From Thauera sp. (lineage in GTDB: Bacteria > Pseudomonadota > Gammaproteobacteria > Burkholderiales > Rhodocyclaceae): a stretch of DNA of 32,072 nt. The notes beneath the pieces were generated by a model. That model had not been told where the DNA came from and made no database searches. It saw only the letters and a program-made list of their open reading frames with translations. The DNA lies in the NCBI GenBank assembly GCA_017302295.1, contig JAFLDS010000032.1, positions 1 to 32,072 on the forward strand. The letters run 5' to 3'. Positions within the stretch are counted from its first letter, which is position 1, and each line of letters begins with the position of its first letter. The translations under genes were made by a program, and so were the position numbers. This document shows positions 1-8,866 of the stretch, in pieces.

Positions 1-114
1 GCCGCTTTTTTCCAATCCGACTCAAACACCGCCAGACCCGCAACACAGACTTCCCGCCTCGCTCTCCCAACCGCCGCAGCCGATAAAACCACCGCAGCGC
101 TGAAAGAGGGGCGC

Positions 115-142
115 ATTATAAACACCAGAGGGAAATGGTCAA
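115..142 (-). promoter_or_regulatory. Strong sigma-70-type promoter reading out of the window to the left
   Basis: On the minus strand there is TTGACC, a 16-base spacer and a perfect TATAAT (bases 115-120), followed by GCGC. Transcription would begin near base 107 and leave the window after a leader of more than 100 bases. No start codon with a convincing ribosome binding site is visible in 1-107, so the gene or RNA it serves lies outside. It starts downstream of the dnaB stop, so what follows dnaB is probably a separate transcription unit. Confidence 0.7.
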
Positions 143-194
143 CAACTCCGGAGAATTATTTTCGCGACGCCTTCCGCAGTCCCAATCGAATTAA

Positions 195-1610
195 TCAGTA
201 ATCCGATCCGCCACCAAAATTCCCGCCGCCCGCGTAATTCTCGAAGCGGGTATTTTCACCAATGAAAGTCATCCGCACCATTCCCGTAGGACCGTTACGG
301 TGCTTGCCGATGATCAGTTCAGCCGTTCCCTTGTCGGGTGAATCCGGGTTGTACACCTCATCACGATAGATGAACATGATGATATCTGCATCTTGCTCGA
401 TCGCCCCCGACTCCCGCAGGTCCGACATCACCGGCCGCTTGTTCGGCCTCTGCTCCAGGCTGCGGTTGAGCTGGGACAAGGCGATGATCGGTACGTGCAA
501 TTCCTTCGCCAGCGACTTCACCGAACGCGAAATCTCGGAAAGCTCCGAAGCGCGGTTGTCGCTTTCGCGCGTCCCGCTCATCAGCTGCAGGTAGTCGATG
601 ACGATCAGGCCCAGTTTGCCGCACTGGCGCGCCAGGCGCCGCGCCCGCGCGCGCAGATCGATCGGATTGAGGCCGGGGGTCTCGTCGATGAAGAGCGGCG
701 CATCGTAGAGCTTGCCCATCGCGACCGTCAGTCGCTGCCAGTCGTCGTCGGTGAGACGACCACTGCGGATCTTCTGCATGTCGATGCGGCCGACGGAGGA
801 GATGAAGCGGGTGGCAAGCTGGGTCCCCGGCATTTCCATCGAGAAGATCGCGACGGGCAGACGCTGCTCCACCGCGATGTGCTCAGCCAGATTCAGCGCA
901 AAAGTCGTCTTGCCCATCGCCGGGCGCCCGGCGACGATGATCATGTCGGACGGTTGCAGGCCGGAGGTCTTCTCGTCGAGATCCACCAGCCCCGTCGGCA
1001 CACCGGTGACCTCGGAGGGATTGTCGCGATCGTAGAGTTCCTGAACACGATCGACGACCTGCTTGAGGATGGGCTGAATGGAGACGAAGCCGCTCGAATG
1101 ACGCGCCCCGGCCTCGGCGATCTCGAAGACCTTGGCCTCGGCTTCGTCGAGCAGCATCTTGGCGTCCTTGCCGGACGGGCTCAATGCACTCGCAGCGATG
1201 TCGTCACCCACCGCCACCAGCTTGCGCAGAATGGCGCGCTCGCGGACGATCTCGGCGTAACGCCGGATGTTGGCAGCCGAAGGCGTGTTGTTGGCGATCT
1301 CGGCGAGGTAGGCCAGTCCGCCCGCCTGCTCGGCCTCGCCGCTCTTCTCGAGCGATTCGAAGACGGTTACGACGTCGGCCGGCTTGCCGAGATCGATCAG
1401 CTTCGAGATGTGCCGGTAGATGCGGCGATGATCGTCGCGATAGAAGTCGGCCTCGTTGGCGAGATCCGCCACACGCTCCCACGCCTGATTGTCGAGCAGG
1501 ATGCCACCGATCAGGGACTGCTCGGCCTCGAGAGAGTGAGGCGGAAGCTTGATCGACGCAAGCTGGGGGTCGCCCCCCATATCGGAGAAGCGACGGGGCT
1601 GGGAACTCAT
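195..1610 (-). CDS. dnaB: Replicative DNA helicase DnaB
   Basis: Hexameric 5'-3' helicase that unwinds DNA at the replication fork and recruits primase. The predicted protein is 471 residues, the usual length. An N-terminal helical domain (SLEAEQSLIGGILLD, about 26-40) is followed by the RecA-like motor, with Walker A GRPAMGKTT at about 228-236 and Walker B LIVIDYLQLM at about 335-344. The end is glycine-rich. The frame stays open upstream to a TTG at 1670, but that would place the start inside the rplI terminator, so the ATG at 1610 (MSSQPRRF) is preferred. No strong Shine-Dalgarno sequence precedes it. The gene lies downstream of rplI, as is common in betaproteobacteria, but is separated from it by a terminator and so probably has its own promoter. 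Confidence 0.96.
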   Translation of the reverse strand: MSSQPRRFSDMGGDPQLASIKLPPHSLEAEQSLIGGILLDNQAWERVADLANEADFYRDDHRRIYRHISKLIDLGKPADVVTVFESLEKSGEAEQAGGLAYLAEIANNTPSAANIRRYAEIVRERAILRKLVAVGDDIAASALSPSGKDAKMLLDEAEAKVFEIAEAGARHSSGFVSIQPILKQVVDRVQELYDRDNPSEVTGVPTGLVDLDEKTSGLQPSDMIIVAGRPAMGKTTFALNLAEHIAVEQRLPVAIFSMEMPGTQLATRFISSVGRIDMQKIRSGRLTDDDWQRLTVAMGKLYDAPLFIDETPGLNPIDLRARARRLARQCGKLGLIVIDYLQLMSGTRESDNRASELSEISRSVKSLAKELHVPIIALSQLNRSLEQRPNKRPVMSDLRESGAIEQDADIIMFIYRDEVYNPDSPDKGTAELIIGKHRNGPTGMVRMTFIGENTRFENYAGGGNFGGGSDY

Positions 1611-1639
1611 GGACACTACCGATGGTGCGTGAAAAGGCA

Positions 1640-1670
1640 ATTCTACGGCGGGGAGCAACGACAACGACAA
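1640..1670 (-). promoter_or_regulatory. Candidate dnaB promoter
   Basis: The minus strand has TAGAAT (bases 1640-1645) and, 19 bases upstream, TTGTCG (1665-1670). The spacer is longer than ideal. It sits between the rplI terminator and the dnaB ATG at 1610, where a promoter is expected; the upstream box overlaps the T-tract of the terminator. Confidence 0.35.
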
Positions 1671-1700
1671 AAGAAAAAGGGCTGCACGAAGCAGCCCTTT
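1669..1700 (-). terminator. Intrinsic terminator after rplI
   Basis: A perfect 10-bp stem (1676-1685 with 1691-1700) with a 5-base loop is followed on the minus strand by TTCTTTT. It lies 24 bases after the rplI stop and ends the rpsF-priB-rpsR-rplI transcript. It also argues against the upstream TTG start for dnaB. Confidence 0.9.
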
Positions 1701-1723
1701 CCGTTTGCGCGAATGAACGCAGC

Positions 1724-2176
1724 TTACTGCTGGTCGCCGAGCACCGCGACGGTGATCGTGGCCACCACGTCGGAGTGCAGACCAACTTCGAGTTGCACTT
1801 CACCGACGGTCTTGAGCGGGCCGTCCGGCATGCGGATGGCGGAGCGCTCGATCGCGAAGCCTTGGGCGACCAGCGCCTCGGCAACGTCGGCATTCGTGAC
1901 AGAACCGAACAGGCGGCCGTCCATGCCCGCCTTGCGGGAGATCTGCACCGTTGCGCCTTCGAGCTTGGCTGCCTGCTCTTGGGCGGCAGCGAGCTTCTCG
2001 CCCTGCTGGCGCTCGAGCTCGGCGCGGCGAGCTTCGAACTCGGCGAGGTTGGCTTGCGTGGCACGCTTGGCCTTGCCCTGCGGGATCAGGTAGTTACGGG
2101 CGTAGCCATCCTTGACCTTGACCACGTCGCCGAGGCCACCGAGGTTGACGACCTTGTCGAGAAGAATGATTTGCAT
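1724..2176 (-). CDS. rplI: 50S ribosomal protein L9
   Basis: Structural protein of the large ribosomal subunit that binds 23S rRNA near the L1 stalk. The predicted protein is 150 residues, as in E. coli. It begins with the hallmark [19 protein letters not shown], followed by [15 protein letters not shown] (about 22-36). A long charged connecting helix (about 45-75, [16 protein letters not shown]) leads to the C-terminal domain. A GAGAGGA ribosome binding site precedes the ATG. It is the last gene of the four-gene ribosomal cluster, 15 bases after rpsR, and is followed by the terminator at 1669-1700. Confidence 0.98.
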   Translation of the reverse strand: MQIILLDKVVNLGGLGDVVKVKDGYARNYLIPQGKAKRATQANLAEFEARRAELERQQGEKLAAAQEQAAKLEGATVQISRKAGMDGRLFGSVTNADVAEALVAQGFAIERSAIRMPDGPLKTVGEVQLEVGLHSDVVATITVAVLGDQQ

Positions 2177-2191
2177 GACGTCTATCCTCTC

Positions 2192-2467
2192 TTACTGGTG
2201 CAGGTCGGTGTAAGGCATCAGCGCCAGGAAACGCGCGCGCTTGACGGCGACGGACAGCTGACGCTGGTAGCCCGCCTTGGTGCCGGTGATGCGCGCCGGC
2301 ATGATCTTGGCGTTCTCGGTGATGAAGTCCTTCAGGATCTCGACGTCCTTGTAGTCGACTTCCTCGATCTTCTCCGCGGTGAAGCGGCAGAACTTGCGAC
2401 GCTTGAAGAGACCACGACCGCCGCGGTCATCTTTCTTCTTGAACTTGGACTTGGGCTTGAAAGCCAT
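2192..2467 (-). CDS. rpsR: 30S ribosomal protein S18
   Basis: Small-subunit protein that forms a heterodimer with S6 on the 16S rRNA platform. The predicted protein is 91 residues, slightly longer than the roughly 75 of E. coli because of a lysine-rich N-terminal extension ([16 protein letters not shown]). The core is typical: [13 protein letters not shown] (about 21-33), then [20 protein letters not shown] and a basic region ending in [14 protein letters not shown]. An AAGGA ribosome binding site precedes the ATG and overlaps the end of priB. A single base separates priB and rpsR, so translation is probably coupled. Confidence 0.98.
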   Translation of the reverse strand: MAFKPKSKFKKKDDRGGRGLFKRRKFCRFTAEKIEEVDYKDVEILKDFITENAKIMPARITGTKAGYQRQLSVAVKRARFLALMPYTDLHQ

Positions 2468-2468
2468 T

Positions 2469-2783
2469 TCAGTTTCCTTGCAGAAATTCGATTGTGTTCA
2501 GGTGCACGACCGGGCTGCGACTGCGCAAGCTTTTCGCGGCGAGGAATCCGGTGACCTTCACCCAGACTCCGGGAGATGCGGCGGCGAGCACGCCAGCCAG
2601 ATCACCCACCGCCACCGCCTGCAGTTCCACCGAAACATCGCGGGTCAGCCCCGCTTCGATCTGTTTCGATTCGTGTGCCAGCACGCAGCTCGCGATCGGC
2701 ACTCCGGCAGGCGTTCGACGCAGTGGCAGCACTTCGGCCACACGCGCATCGAGGCGCAGTTCGTTCAGCCCCGGTTCAGGCAA
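2469..2783 (-). CDS. priB: Primosomal replication protein N (PriB)
   Basis: Single-stranded-DNA-binding OB-fold protein that helps PriA reload the helicase at stalled forks. The predicted protein is 104 residues, the normal size. Visible family features are the N-terminal strand [23 protein letters not shown], the [10 protein letters not shown] stretch, and the SSB-like [26 protein letters not shown] ending. The start appears to be TTG at 2781-2783: it directly follows the rpsF stop with one base between, no ATG occurs in the frame, and any later start would cut into the OB fold. No good Shine-Dalgarno sequence is seen, so initiation probably depends on coupling to rpsF. The position between rpsF and rpsR is the standard one. 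Confidence 0.93.
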   Translation of the reverse strand: MPEPGLNELRLDARVAEVLPLRRTPAGVPIASCVLAHESKQIEAGLTRDVSVELQAVAVGDLAGVLAAASPGVWVKVTGFLAAKSLRSRSPVVHLNTIEFLQGN

Positions 2784-2784
2784 C

Positions 2785-3171
2785 TCAGGCGGCAGCGGCT
2801 TCGCTGTCGGCCGGCTTGGCTTCGTCCGACGAGGTGCTCAGCGAGCGCGACTTCTCTTCCTTCATCATCGGCGAAGGCGTGGTAACAGCCTTCTTCATCT
2901 TGATGGTGAGGTGGCGCAGCACGGCGTCGTTGAACTTGAAGGCGTGCTCGAGCTCGGCCAGCGTCTCGCCGTCGCACTCGATGTTCATCAGCACGTAGTG
3001 AGCCTTGTGCACCTTCTGGATCGGGTAGGCCATCTGGCGGCGGCCCCAGTCTTCCAGGCGATGGATCTGGCCGTTGCGGCCGGTCACGAGCGTCTTGTAA
3101 CGCTCGATCATCGCCGGGACCTGTTCCGACTGGTCCGGATGGACGATGAATACGATTTCATAATGTCGCAT
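2785..3171 (-). CDS. rpsF: 30S ribosomal protein S6
   Basis: Small-subunit protein that binds 16S rRNA together with S18. The predicted protein is 128 residues. It starts [21 protein letters not shown], has the [26 protein letters not shown] core (about 46-71) and ends in a flexible tail rich in Ser, Glu and Ala. The frame is open farther upstream, but the ATG at 3171 has a strong AAGGAG six bases before it and matches the family start. It is the first gene of the cluster, with a promoter and a leader hairpin upstream. In enterics, S6-S18 represses this operon through a leader hairpin; a candidate is described separately. Confidence 0.98.
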   Translation of the reverse strand: MRHYEIVFIVHPDQSEQVPAMIERYKTLVTGRNGQIHRLEDWGRRQMAYPIQKVHKAHYVLMNIECDGETLAELEHAFKFNDAVLRHLTIKMKKAVTTPSPMMKEEKSRSLSTSSDEAKPADSEAAAA

Positions 3172-3199
3172 GCAAACTCCTTGCGGTTGATTGAAACAG

Positions 3200-3225
3200 C
3201 CCCCCGGCATGCGATTCCGGTGGGG
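3200..3225 (-). promoter_or_regulatory. Leader hairpin upstream of rpsF, candidate S6:S18 autoregulatory motif
   Basis: On the minus strand, CCCC-A-CCGG pairs with CCGG-GGGG across a 9-base loop, giving an 8-bp G/C stem with one bulged A. It lies in the rpsF 5' leader between the promoter and the Shine-Dalgarno sequence. Leaders of bacterial rpsF operons often carry a hairpin with a CCG motif recognised by S6:S18. The position and the CCG fit, but I cannot test the full consensus by eye. Confidence 0.4.
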
Positions 3226-3241
3226 CAAGGGAAGGGGCGGG

Positions 3242-3269
3242 AGTGTAGCAAGAATCGCTGCGAAATCAA
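3242..3269 (-). promoter_or_regulatory. Promoter of the rpsF-priB-rpsR-rplI operon
   Basis: The minus strand shows TTGATT (3264-3269), a 16-base spacer and TACACT (3242-3247). The -10 box is preceded by TGC, giving an extended -10 (TGCTACACT). Transcription would start near 3235, about 65 bases before the rpsF ATG. Confidence 0.6.
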
Positions 3270-3419
3270 AGCGAAGCATCGACCCGGCGGGCAGCGACGC
3301 AGCGCCCGGCCTGCACAAGCCTGCTTACACTCTGGCGGCGCCTTGCTGGCGCGCTTCTCCTATGATCGCCTCACCAGGGATCGGTCCCGAGCCAACGACA
3401 ACCGACAACGAGGCAGACC

Positions 3420-3767
3420 ATGAACACGAACCACATACGCAAGCTTTTCGCCACGCTGCTGTGCGGCAGCCTGCTCGCCGCCGGCGGAGCGGCCCAGGCG
3501 GGTGACCGCTGGGACGACCACGGTCGCGGATGGGACAACCACAAACACCATTACAAGCATCACCACCATCGCCACTTCCGCGATTACGACGACCGCCGCA
3601 CCGTGATCCGCGAGCGTGTGATCGTCCGCGAGTATCCGCGCTACTACGCCCCGCCGGTGGTTGAGCACCGCTACTACGACGCTCCGGTGCGCTCCTACGG
3701 CTACAGCCGCTCGCCCGCGGTCGTCGTCGGCGTCGACATCCCGCCGCTGGTGATCCCGCTGCGCTGA
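3420..3767 (+). CDS. Small secreted His-rich protein of unknown function
   Basis: This is a 115-residue protein whose function I do not recognise. A clear signal peptide (MNTNHIRKLFATLLCGSLLAAGGAAQA, cleaved at about residue 27) implies export to the periplasm or beyond. The mature N-terminus holds a dense histidine cluster (DDHGRGWDNHKHHYKHHHHRH), followed by Arg/Tyr-rich low-complexity sequence and a hydrophobic C-terminus (PAVVVGVDIPPLVIPLR). The His cluster suggests metal binding, but that is inference. The ATG at 3420 has GAGG about seven bases upstream. A TATGAT box lies at 3361-3366, with no recognisable -35. The gene stands alone and converges with hrpA, the two sharing a hairpin at 3776-3811. 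Confidence 0.8.
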   Translation: MNTNHIRKLFATLLCGSLLAAGGAAQAGDRWDDHGRGWDNHKHHYKHHHHRHFRDYDDRRTVIRERVIVREYPRYYAPPVVEHRYYDAPVRSYGYSRSPAVVVGVDIPPLVIPLR

Positions 3768-3775
3768 TCAACGCC

Positions 3776-3811
3776 GCCGGCAGCGCCTGCGCCAAGCTCA
3801 GCGCTGCCGGC
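3776..3811. terminator. Hairpin between convergent His-rich gene and hrpA
   Basis: A perfect 11-bp inverted repeat (GCCGGCAGCGC at 3776-3786 with its complement at 3801-3811) has a 14-base loop. On the plus strand it is followed by only TTT, so it would be a weak intrinsic terminator for the His-rich gene. It also spans the hrpA stop codon at 3798-3800. It may serve both convergent genes. Confidence 0.5.
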
Positions 3812-6800
3812 TTTCCCAGATCTTCTGCAGGCGCTTCACCGACACCGGCATCGGCGTCTTCAATTCCTGCGCGTACAAGCCGACGCGCAGTTCCTCGAGC
3901 AGCCAGCGAAAATCGTCGAGGAAAGGGTCGCTCACGCCGGCGCGACGCTTCGCCGTCAACTCGCGCTCCCATTGCTGGGCGAGCGCCTTCCACTCCGCCA
4001 TCGACTGCGCATCGCGCGCGGCGTTGTTTCGAAATTTGTCGACGCGAACGGCGGCGGCCTTGAGGTAACGCGGGAAATGGGCCAGCCGCTCCCACGGGAA
4101 CGCGGTGACGAAGTCCTTCGGCAGCAGCGCGCCAAGCTGCGCCTGCAGGTCAGCGACGAGATCGGGAACGGCCTTGAGCCCCGTCAAACGCTTCTGCAGG
4201 CTCGCGTGCTCGGTCACGAGTTGCCCCACCAGTCGCATGAACTCCTGCGCCACCAGGGTGATCCGCGGCTTGGCTTCGGCGCAGCGTCGGGCGAAGGCGT
4301 CGGCATCGGTCGGCAAGGGCTCGAGCAGGCAGCAGCGCGCGAGCGTCGCTTCGACCAGCCGGGCCTTCAGCTCCGCCTCGGTGCCGAAGCTCATGTATTG
4401 CAGTGCCAGCTCGCGCAGCCCGGGCAGGCGCTCGATCGCGCGCACCTGATCCTTCAGGTTCAACGCGAACAGCCGGGCCAGGCCCTTGCGGTGAATCCGC
4501 GCCGCCTCTTCCGGCGTATCACAGGGGCGCAGCGACACGCTGTCGCCCTCATCCTGCAGGGCGGGAAAACCGATCACCTCGCGCCCCGCGACCTTGACCT
4601 CGAGCAACTCGGGCAGCGGGCCGAAGGACCAGGCGGTGAATCCCGCCGCCGAGGCGGGCGCGGCCTCCGGCGCCGAAGGCTGACGCACGTCGCTGCGCGC
4701 CGCGTCGCGCTTCGTTGCAGCGGCGGCCGGCTTCGGGCCTGATGTCGCCCTGCCCAAGTCGGCCGCGCCTTCCGCGCCATCCGAGGCGGCCGCCAGCGCA
4801 CCACGGATCTTCGCGCCGCTGAAGCGCGCCGCCACCTGATCGCGAAAGCGCGCGCACAACTCGGCCAGGTTGCGCGACTGACCGAGCATGCGGCCGTGCT
4901 CGTCGATGACGCGGAAGTTCATGAAGCAGTGCGGTTTCAGGTTCTCGGCACGGAAGCTCTCGAGCGGCAGCTTGAGCTGCACGCGCTCCTCGACGAAGCG
5001 CTGCAAGGCTTTCAGCAGCGGCTCGTCGGTGTCGAATTCGCCGGTTTCGAACGCGGCCATGAACGCGGTGGCGCTGTCGGCCATCGGCTGCAGGCGGTGG
5101 CGGTGTTTCTGCGGCACCGTCTTCAGCAGCGCGTTGACTTTCTCTTCCAGCAACCCCGGCACCAGCCATTCGCAGCGGCTGGCCGGAACCTGGTTGAGCA
5201 TCGCGAGCGGTATGGTGAGCGTGACGCCGTCGTCGGCATCGCCCGGTTGGTGCAGGTAAGCAAGCGCCAGCTTCTGACCGAGGACCTCGAAGCGCGTCGG
5301 GAAGCGCTCGGTGGTGACGCCCTCCGCGTCGTGGCGCATCAACTGCTCACGCGTGAGGTGCAGCAGCTTGGGTTCGTGTTGCTCGGCCTCCTTGCGCCAG
5401 GCCTCGAAGGACGCCAGATCGAGCACATCGGCGGGGATCTTGCTGTCGTAGAAAGCCTCGATCAGCGTCTCGTCTACCAGCACGTCGGGCCGGCGCGATT
5501 TGTGCTCGAGGCGCTCGATCTCGGCCACCAGGCGCTGGTTGTGGGCAAAGAAAGGCATCGCGCGCGCCGTCCCCTCGGCGATTTCGCCAGCGACCAGGCC
5601 TTCGCGGATGAACAGCTCACGGCACAGCTTCGGATCGGTGTCGCGGTAGGCGATACCGCGCCGCGGGTACAGCACCAGGCCATGCACCGTTCCCCGCTCC
5701 CAGGCGCGCACGCTGCCGGCGCTCTTCGACCAGTGCGGCTCGAACACCGCGCGCTTGAGCAGGTGAGCGCCGACCTCCTCCACCCATTCGGGCTCGATGC
5801 GCGCGATGCAGCGACCGAACAGCCGGCTCGTCTCGACCAGCTCGGCGGCCATGATCCACTTGCCGGCCTTTTTCGCCAGGGCCGAGCCCGGATGCGGCCA
5901 GAACTTGATGCCGCGCGCGCCCAGATACGAACCCGCCTGCGCACCCGACGCATCCTCCACCTTCGTGCCGACGTGCCCCAGCAGCCCGGCGAGCAGCGCC
6001 TTGTGGATGGCTTCGTAGTTCGACGCCTGCTGGTTTTCCTTCCAGCCATGCTCGGCGCAAAGCACATGCAGTTGCGCGTGCACATCGCGCCACTCGCGCA
6101 TGCGCATGTAAGACAGGAAATGTTTCTTGCACCAAGCCTTCTGCTTGCTGCCTGATTCATGGCGCTGAACTTCATCCCACGCCTTCCACAGGTGCAGGTA
6201 CCAGAGGAACTCCGAGCGCTGGTCCTGCTCGCCACCGCGGAACCTCGCGTGCGCCTGGTCGGCTGCGCCAGGGCTGTCCTGCGGGCGCTCGCGCGGATCC
6301 TGCACCGACAGCGCGGCGGCGATCACCAGCAGTTCGGCGAGGCAGCTGCGGTCGCGCGCAGCGAGGATCATGCGGCCGATCTTGGGGTCGAGCGGCAGCT
6401 TGCCCAGTTCGCGGCCGATGGGCGTCAGCTCGCGCGCCTCGTCGTCGGTGACCGCGCCCAGCTCGGTCAGCAGCGCGTAGCCGTCGCCGATCAGGCGCGA
6501 GCCGGGCGCATCGATGAAGGGAAAATCCTCCACCGCGCCCAGCTTCAGCGACTTCATGCGCAGGATCACGCCGGCGAGCGAGGAGCGCAGGATCTCGGGA
6601 TCGGTATGCGCCGGCCGCCTCGTGAAGTCGTCCTCGTCGTACAGCCGGAAGCAGATGCCGTCCATCACCCGACCGCAGCGCCCGGCGCGCTGCTGCGCGG
6701 CCGACTGTGCGACTTTCTCGATCTGCAGCTGCTCGACCTTGTTGCGCGCCGAGTAACGCTTGACCCGGGCCAGGCCGGTGTCGACCACGTAACGGATGCC

Positions 6801-7964
6801 CGGCACGGTCAGCGAGGTTTCGGCGACGTTGGTCGACAGCACCACGCGCCGCCCGCCGGACGGCGCGAACACCCGCGCCTGCTCCTGCGCCGACTGGCGC
6901 GCGAACAGCGTCAGGATCTCGGTACCCGGCAGGTGGTGCGCCTTGCGCAGCGCCTCGGCGGCCTCGCGGATCTCGCGCTCGCCGGGCAGGAACACCAGCA
7001 CGTCGCCCGGGCCGCAGCGCTGCGCCTCGTCCACCGCGTCGACCAGCGCGTCGAGCAGGTCGCGCCCGCGCTCACGCTCCTTCCGCTGCTGCGTTCGCTC
7101 GTCGGCGCGCGGCGGCGCCACCTCCTCATCGCTCTCGACCGGGCGCCACCGCATCTCGATCGGATACAGGCGGCCGGACACCTCGATCACCGGCGCCGGA
7201 CGCCCAGCCGCATCGGCGAAGTGCTTCGCGAAGCGCTCGGCGTCGAGCGTGGCCGAGGTGACGATGATCTTGAGGTCGGGTCGCTTGGGCAGCAGCGTGC
7301 GCAGGTAGCCGAGCAGGAAGTCGATGTTGAGGCTGCGCTCGTGCGCCTCGTCGATGATGATCGTGTCGTAGGCGGCGAGCAGCGGATCGGTCTGCGTCTC
7401 GGCGAGCAGGATGCCGTCGGTCATCAGCTTGATGTGGCTGGACGCGCTCAGCTTGTCGGTGAAGCGGATCTTGTAGCCCACCGCCTGGCCGAGCGGGCTG
7501 TTCAGCTCCTGCGCGATGCGGGTGGCGGTGGCGCGTGCCGCCAGCCGGCGCGGCTGGGTGTGACCGATCAAGCCGGCCGCGCCGCGACCGAGCGCAATGC
7601 AGATCTTGGGCAGTTGCGTGGTCTTGCCCGAGCCCGTCTCGCCGCAGACGATGATGACCTGGTGCGCCGAAAGCGCTGTGGCGATCTCGTCGCGGCGCCC
7701 CGAAACTGGCAATTCGGCAGGGAAATCCGGCTTCGGCAGCGCGGCGACGCGTTGCGCCAGCGCCGCGCGCGAACGCTCGCGCAGGGCATCGAACTCCGCC
7801 TGCAACCGGACGCGCCGCTCCTCTGCGCGCGTATCCGATGCGCTACCGCCCGGCCGGCGCAGATCCCGCGCCATGCGCCGCAGGCGCGGACGATCCGCGC
7901 TCATACAGTCATCGAATTGCTCTGCGCGCGGCCCCTGTCGCGCTCCTTCCCGTTCCACCCTCAT
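3798..7964 (-). CDS. hrpA: ATP-dependent RNA helicase HrpA
   Basis: Large DEAH-box RNA helicase, linked in E. coli to mRNA processing and to rescue of stalled ribosomes. With the ATG at 7964 the protein is 1388 residues (E. coli about 1300). Motifs in order are GETGSGKTT (about 108-116), [10 protein letters not shown] with DEAH at about 205-208, TSAT (about 236-239) and QRAGRCGR (about 425-432). Helicase-associated and OB-fold regions follow, then a low-complexity Ala/Pro linker and the C-terminal DUF3418-type domain typical of HrpA. The start is uncertain: ATGs at 8063, 7994, 7964 and 7904 share the frame. I prefer 7964 because GGA lies five bases upstream and a GATAAT box lies just before it; 7994 overlaps that box and 8063 would run far into the divergent gene. 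Confidence 0.95.
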   Translation of the reverse strand: MRVEREGARQGPRAEQFDDCMSADRPRLRRMARDLRRPGGSASDTRAEERRVRLQAEFDALRERSRAALAQRVAALPKPDFPAELPVSGRRDEIATALSAHQVIIVCGETGSGKTTQLPKICIALGRGAAGLIGHTQPRRLAARATATRIAQELNSPLGQAVGYKIRFTDKLSASSHIKLMTDGILLAETQTDPLLAAYDTIIIDEAHERSLNIDFLLGYLRTLLPKRPDLKIIVTSATLDAERFAKHFADAAGRPAPVIEVSGRLYPIEMRWRPVESDEEVAPPRADERTQQRKERERGRDLLDALVDAVDEAQRCGPGDVLVFLPGEREIREAAEALRKAHHLPGTEILTLFARQSAQEQARVFAPSGGRRVVLSTNVAETSLTVPGIRYVVDTGLARVKRYSARNKVEQLQIEKVAQSAAQQRAGRCGRVMDGICFRLYDEDDFTRRPAHTDPEILRSSLAGVILRMKSLKLGAVEDFPFIDAPGSRLIGDGYALLTELGAVTDDEARELTPIGRELGKLPLDPKIGRMILAARDRSCLAELLVIAAALSVQDPRERPQDSPGAADQAHARFRGGEQDQRSEFLWYLHLWKAWDEVQRHESGSKQKAWCKKHFLSYMRMREWRDVHAQLHVLCAEHGWKENQQASNYEAIHKALLAGLLGHVGTKVEDASGAQAGSYLGARGIKFWPHPGSALAKKAGKWIMAAELVETSRLFGRCIARIEPEWVEEVGAHLLKRAVFEPHWSKSAGSVRAWERGTVHGLVLYPRRGIAYRDTDPKLCRELFIREGLVAGEIAEGTARAMPFFAHNQRLVAEIERLEHKSRRPDVLVDETLIEAFYDSKIPADVLDLASFEAWRKEAEQHEPKLLHLTREQLMRHDAEGVTTERFPTRFEVLGQKLALAYLHQPGDADDGVTLTIPLAMLNQVPASRCEWLVPGLLEEKVNALLKTVPQKHRHRLQPMADSATAFMAAFETGEFDTDEPLLKALQRFVEERVQLKLPLESFRAENLKPHCFMNFRVIDEHGRMLGQSRNLAELCARFRDQVAARFSGAKIRGALAAASDGAEGAADLGRATSGPKPAAAATKRDAARSDVRQPSAPEAAPASAAGFTAWSFGPLPELLEVKVAGREVIGFPALQDEGDSVSLRPCDTPEEAARIHRKGLARLFALNLKDQVRAIERLPGLRELALQYMSFGTEAELKARLVEATLARCCLLEPLPTDADAFARRCAEAKPRITLVAQEFMRLVGQLVTEHASLQKRLTGLKAVPDLVADLQAQLGALLPKDFVTAFPWERLAHFPRYLKAAAVRVDKFRNNAARDAQSMAEWKALAQQWERELTAKRRAGVSDPFLDDFRWLLEELRVGLYAQELKTPMPVSVKRLQKIWESRQR

Positions 7965-7992
7965 CGTCGTCCGCAGCCTGTTCAAGCCGCGC

Positions 7993-8024
7993 ATTATCCC
8001 TTTGTTGCAGCGCAGGTGCGACAA
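7993..8024 (-). promoter_or_regulatory. Candidate hrpA promoter
   Basis: The minus strand has GATAAT (7993-7998), followed by GCGC much like the promoter at 115-142. A TTGTCG box lies at 8019-8024, but the spacer is 20 bases, longer than usual. It sits in the gap between hrpA and the divergent gene at 8024. Confidence 0.35.
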
Positions 8025-8584
8025 TGAAAACCCGTTCAGACCGCTGCCGCATGCCCACCGCATCGATGCCCACGCTGCCCATCGCCGCTGTCATCTACCG
8101 TCCCGACGACCCGCTCGAAGCCCTGCTCGCCAACGTGGCACGCAGCCTCGCTGCGCGCGGCGTGAGGCTGGGCGGCGTGATCCAGCATGCCCTCCCAGCC
8201 CTCGGCGGCCAGGCCTGCGGCATGCAGCTCGAAAACCTCGAGACCGGCGAGTGTTTCGGCCTGTCGCAGAACCTCGGCGCCGGCTCGGTCGCCTGCCGGC
8301 TCGACGCCGACGCACTGGCGCGCGGCGCCATGGCCGTGCGAGCAGCCGTCGAGCACCGGGTGGAACTGGTGATCATCAACAAGTTCGGCGCACAGGAGGC
8401 CGCCGGCGCCGGGCTGCGCGACGACATGGCGCAGGCGGTCGCGGCCGGCGTTCCGGTGCTGACCGCCGTCGCCGAGCGCTTCGCCGCCGACTGGATGGCC
8501 TTCGCCGGCGACGACTGCGCGCTGCTGCCCCCGCGGCTCGACGCGGTGCTGGCCTGGTGGGACCGGCTGCAGACAGAAGGATGA
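8024..8584 (+). CDS. DUF2478-type protein with a P-loop-like fold but no Walker A
   Basis: This 186-residue protein resembles the DUF2478 family; its function is unknown. The layout recalls THEP1/MobB-type nucleotide-binding proteins: an opening strand (LPIAAVIY, about 18-25), a helix, VRLGGVIQ (about 47-54), and later [19 protein letters not shown] and AGVPVLTAV. Where a Walker A loop should follow the first strand, the sequence is [17 protein letters not shown], with no GKT/GKS, so classical ATP binding is doubtful. The ATG at 8024 has AGGTG five bases upstream; ATGs at 8051 and 8066 are alternatives without such a site. The gene overlaps the next one by four bases (ATGA), suggesting translational coupling and a shared task. 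Confidence 0.8.
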   Translation: MKTRSDRCRMPTASMPTLPIAAVIYRPDDPLEALLANVARSLAARGVRLGGVIQHALPALGGQACGMQLENLETGECFGLSQNLGAGSVACRLDADALARGAMAVRAAVEHRVELVIINKFGAQEAAGAGLRDDMAQAVAAGVPVLTAVAERFAADWMAFAGDDCALLPPRLDAVLAWWDRLQTEG

Positions 8585-8853
8585 CGTTGAAGCGCATGGA
8601 CTGCCGCCCGGGCTGCGCCGCCTGCTGCATCGCGCCTTCGATCTCGTCACCCATTCCGGGCATGCCGCAGGGCAAGGCGGCGGGGGTGCGCTGCATCCAG
8701 CTCGATGAACACGACCGCTGCGCGCTGTTCGGGGATCCGCGCCGGCCAGCCGTTTGCGGTAGCCTGCAGCCTTCGGCCGAGATGTGCGGCGACAGCCGCG
8801 ACGCGGCGATGATGTGGCTGACGCGGCTCGAGCGGCTGACGAAGGGCGATTGA
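8581..8853 (+). CDS. YkgJ-family cysteine-cluster protein
   Basis: This 90-residue protein opens with [20 protein letters not shown], the Cys cluster of the YkgJ family (also called zinc/iron-chelating). Two further cysteines, in VRCIQ and DRCALFG, are followed by RRPAVCGSL and EMCGDS. The family is thought to bind a metal; no reaction is established. The ATG at 8581 overlaps the previous stop as ATGA. The best Shine-Dalgarno sequence (AGAAGG, 8575-8580) abuts that ATG and is better spaced for a TTG at 8587. Many relatives begin at the residue matching the ATG at 8596 (MDCRPGC). The true start could be any of the three. A hairpin repeat begins 13 bases after the stop. Confidence 0.85.
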   Translation: MTLKRMDCRPGCAACCIAPSISSPIPGMPQGKAAGVRCIQLDEHDRCALFGDPRRPAVCGSLQPSAEMCGDSRDAAMMWLTRLERLTKGD

Positions 8854-8866
8854 CCGTGATAAGGCA

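Noticed and set aside
1611-1670. Upstream extension of dnaB to the TTG at 1670
   Set aside because: It would begin within the rplI terminator T-tract, and the added residues are not typical of DnaB.
6159-8027. Long plus-strand frames opposite hrpA (622 and 419 codons)
   Set aside because: No motifs; the minus strand encodes all HrpA helicase motifs without interruption.
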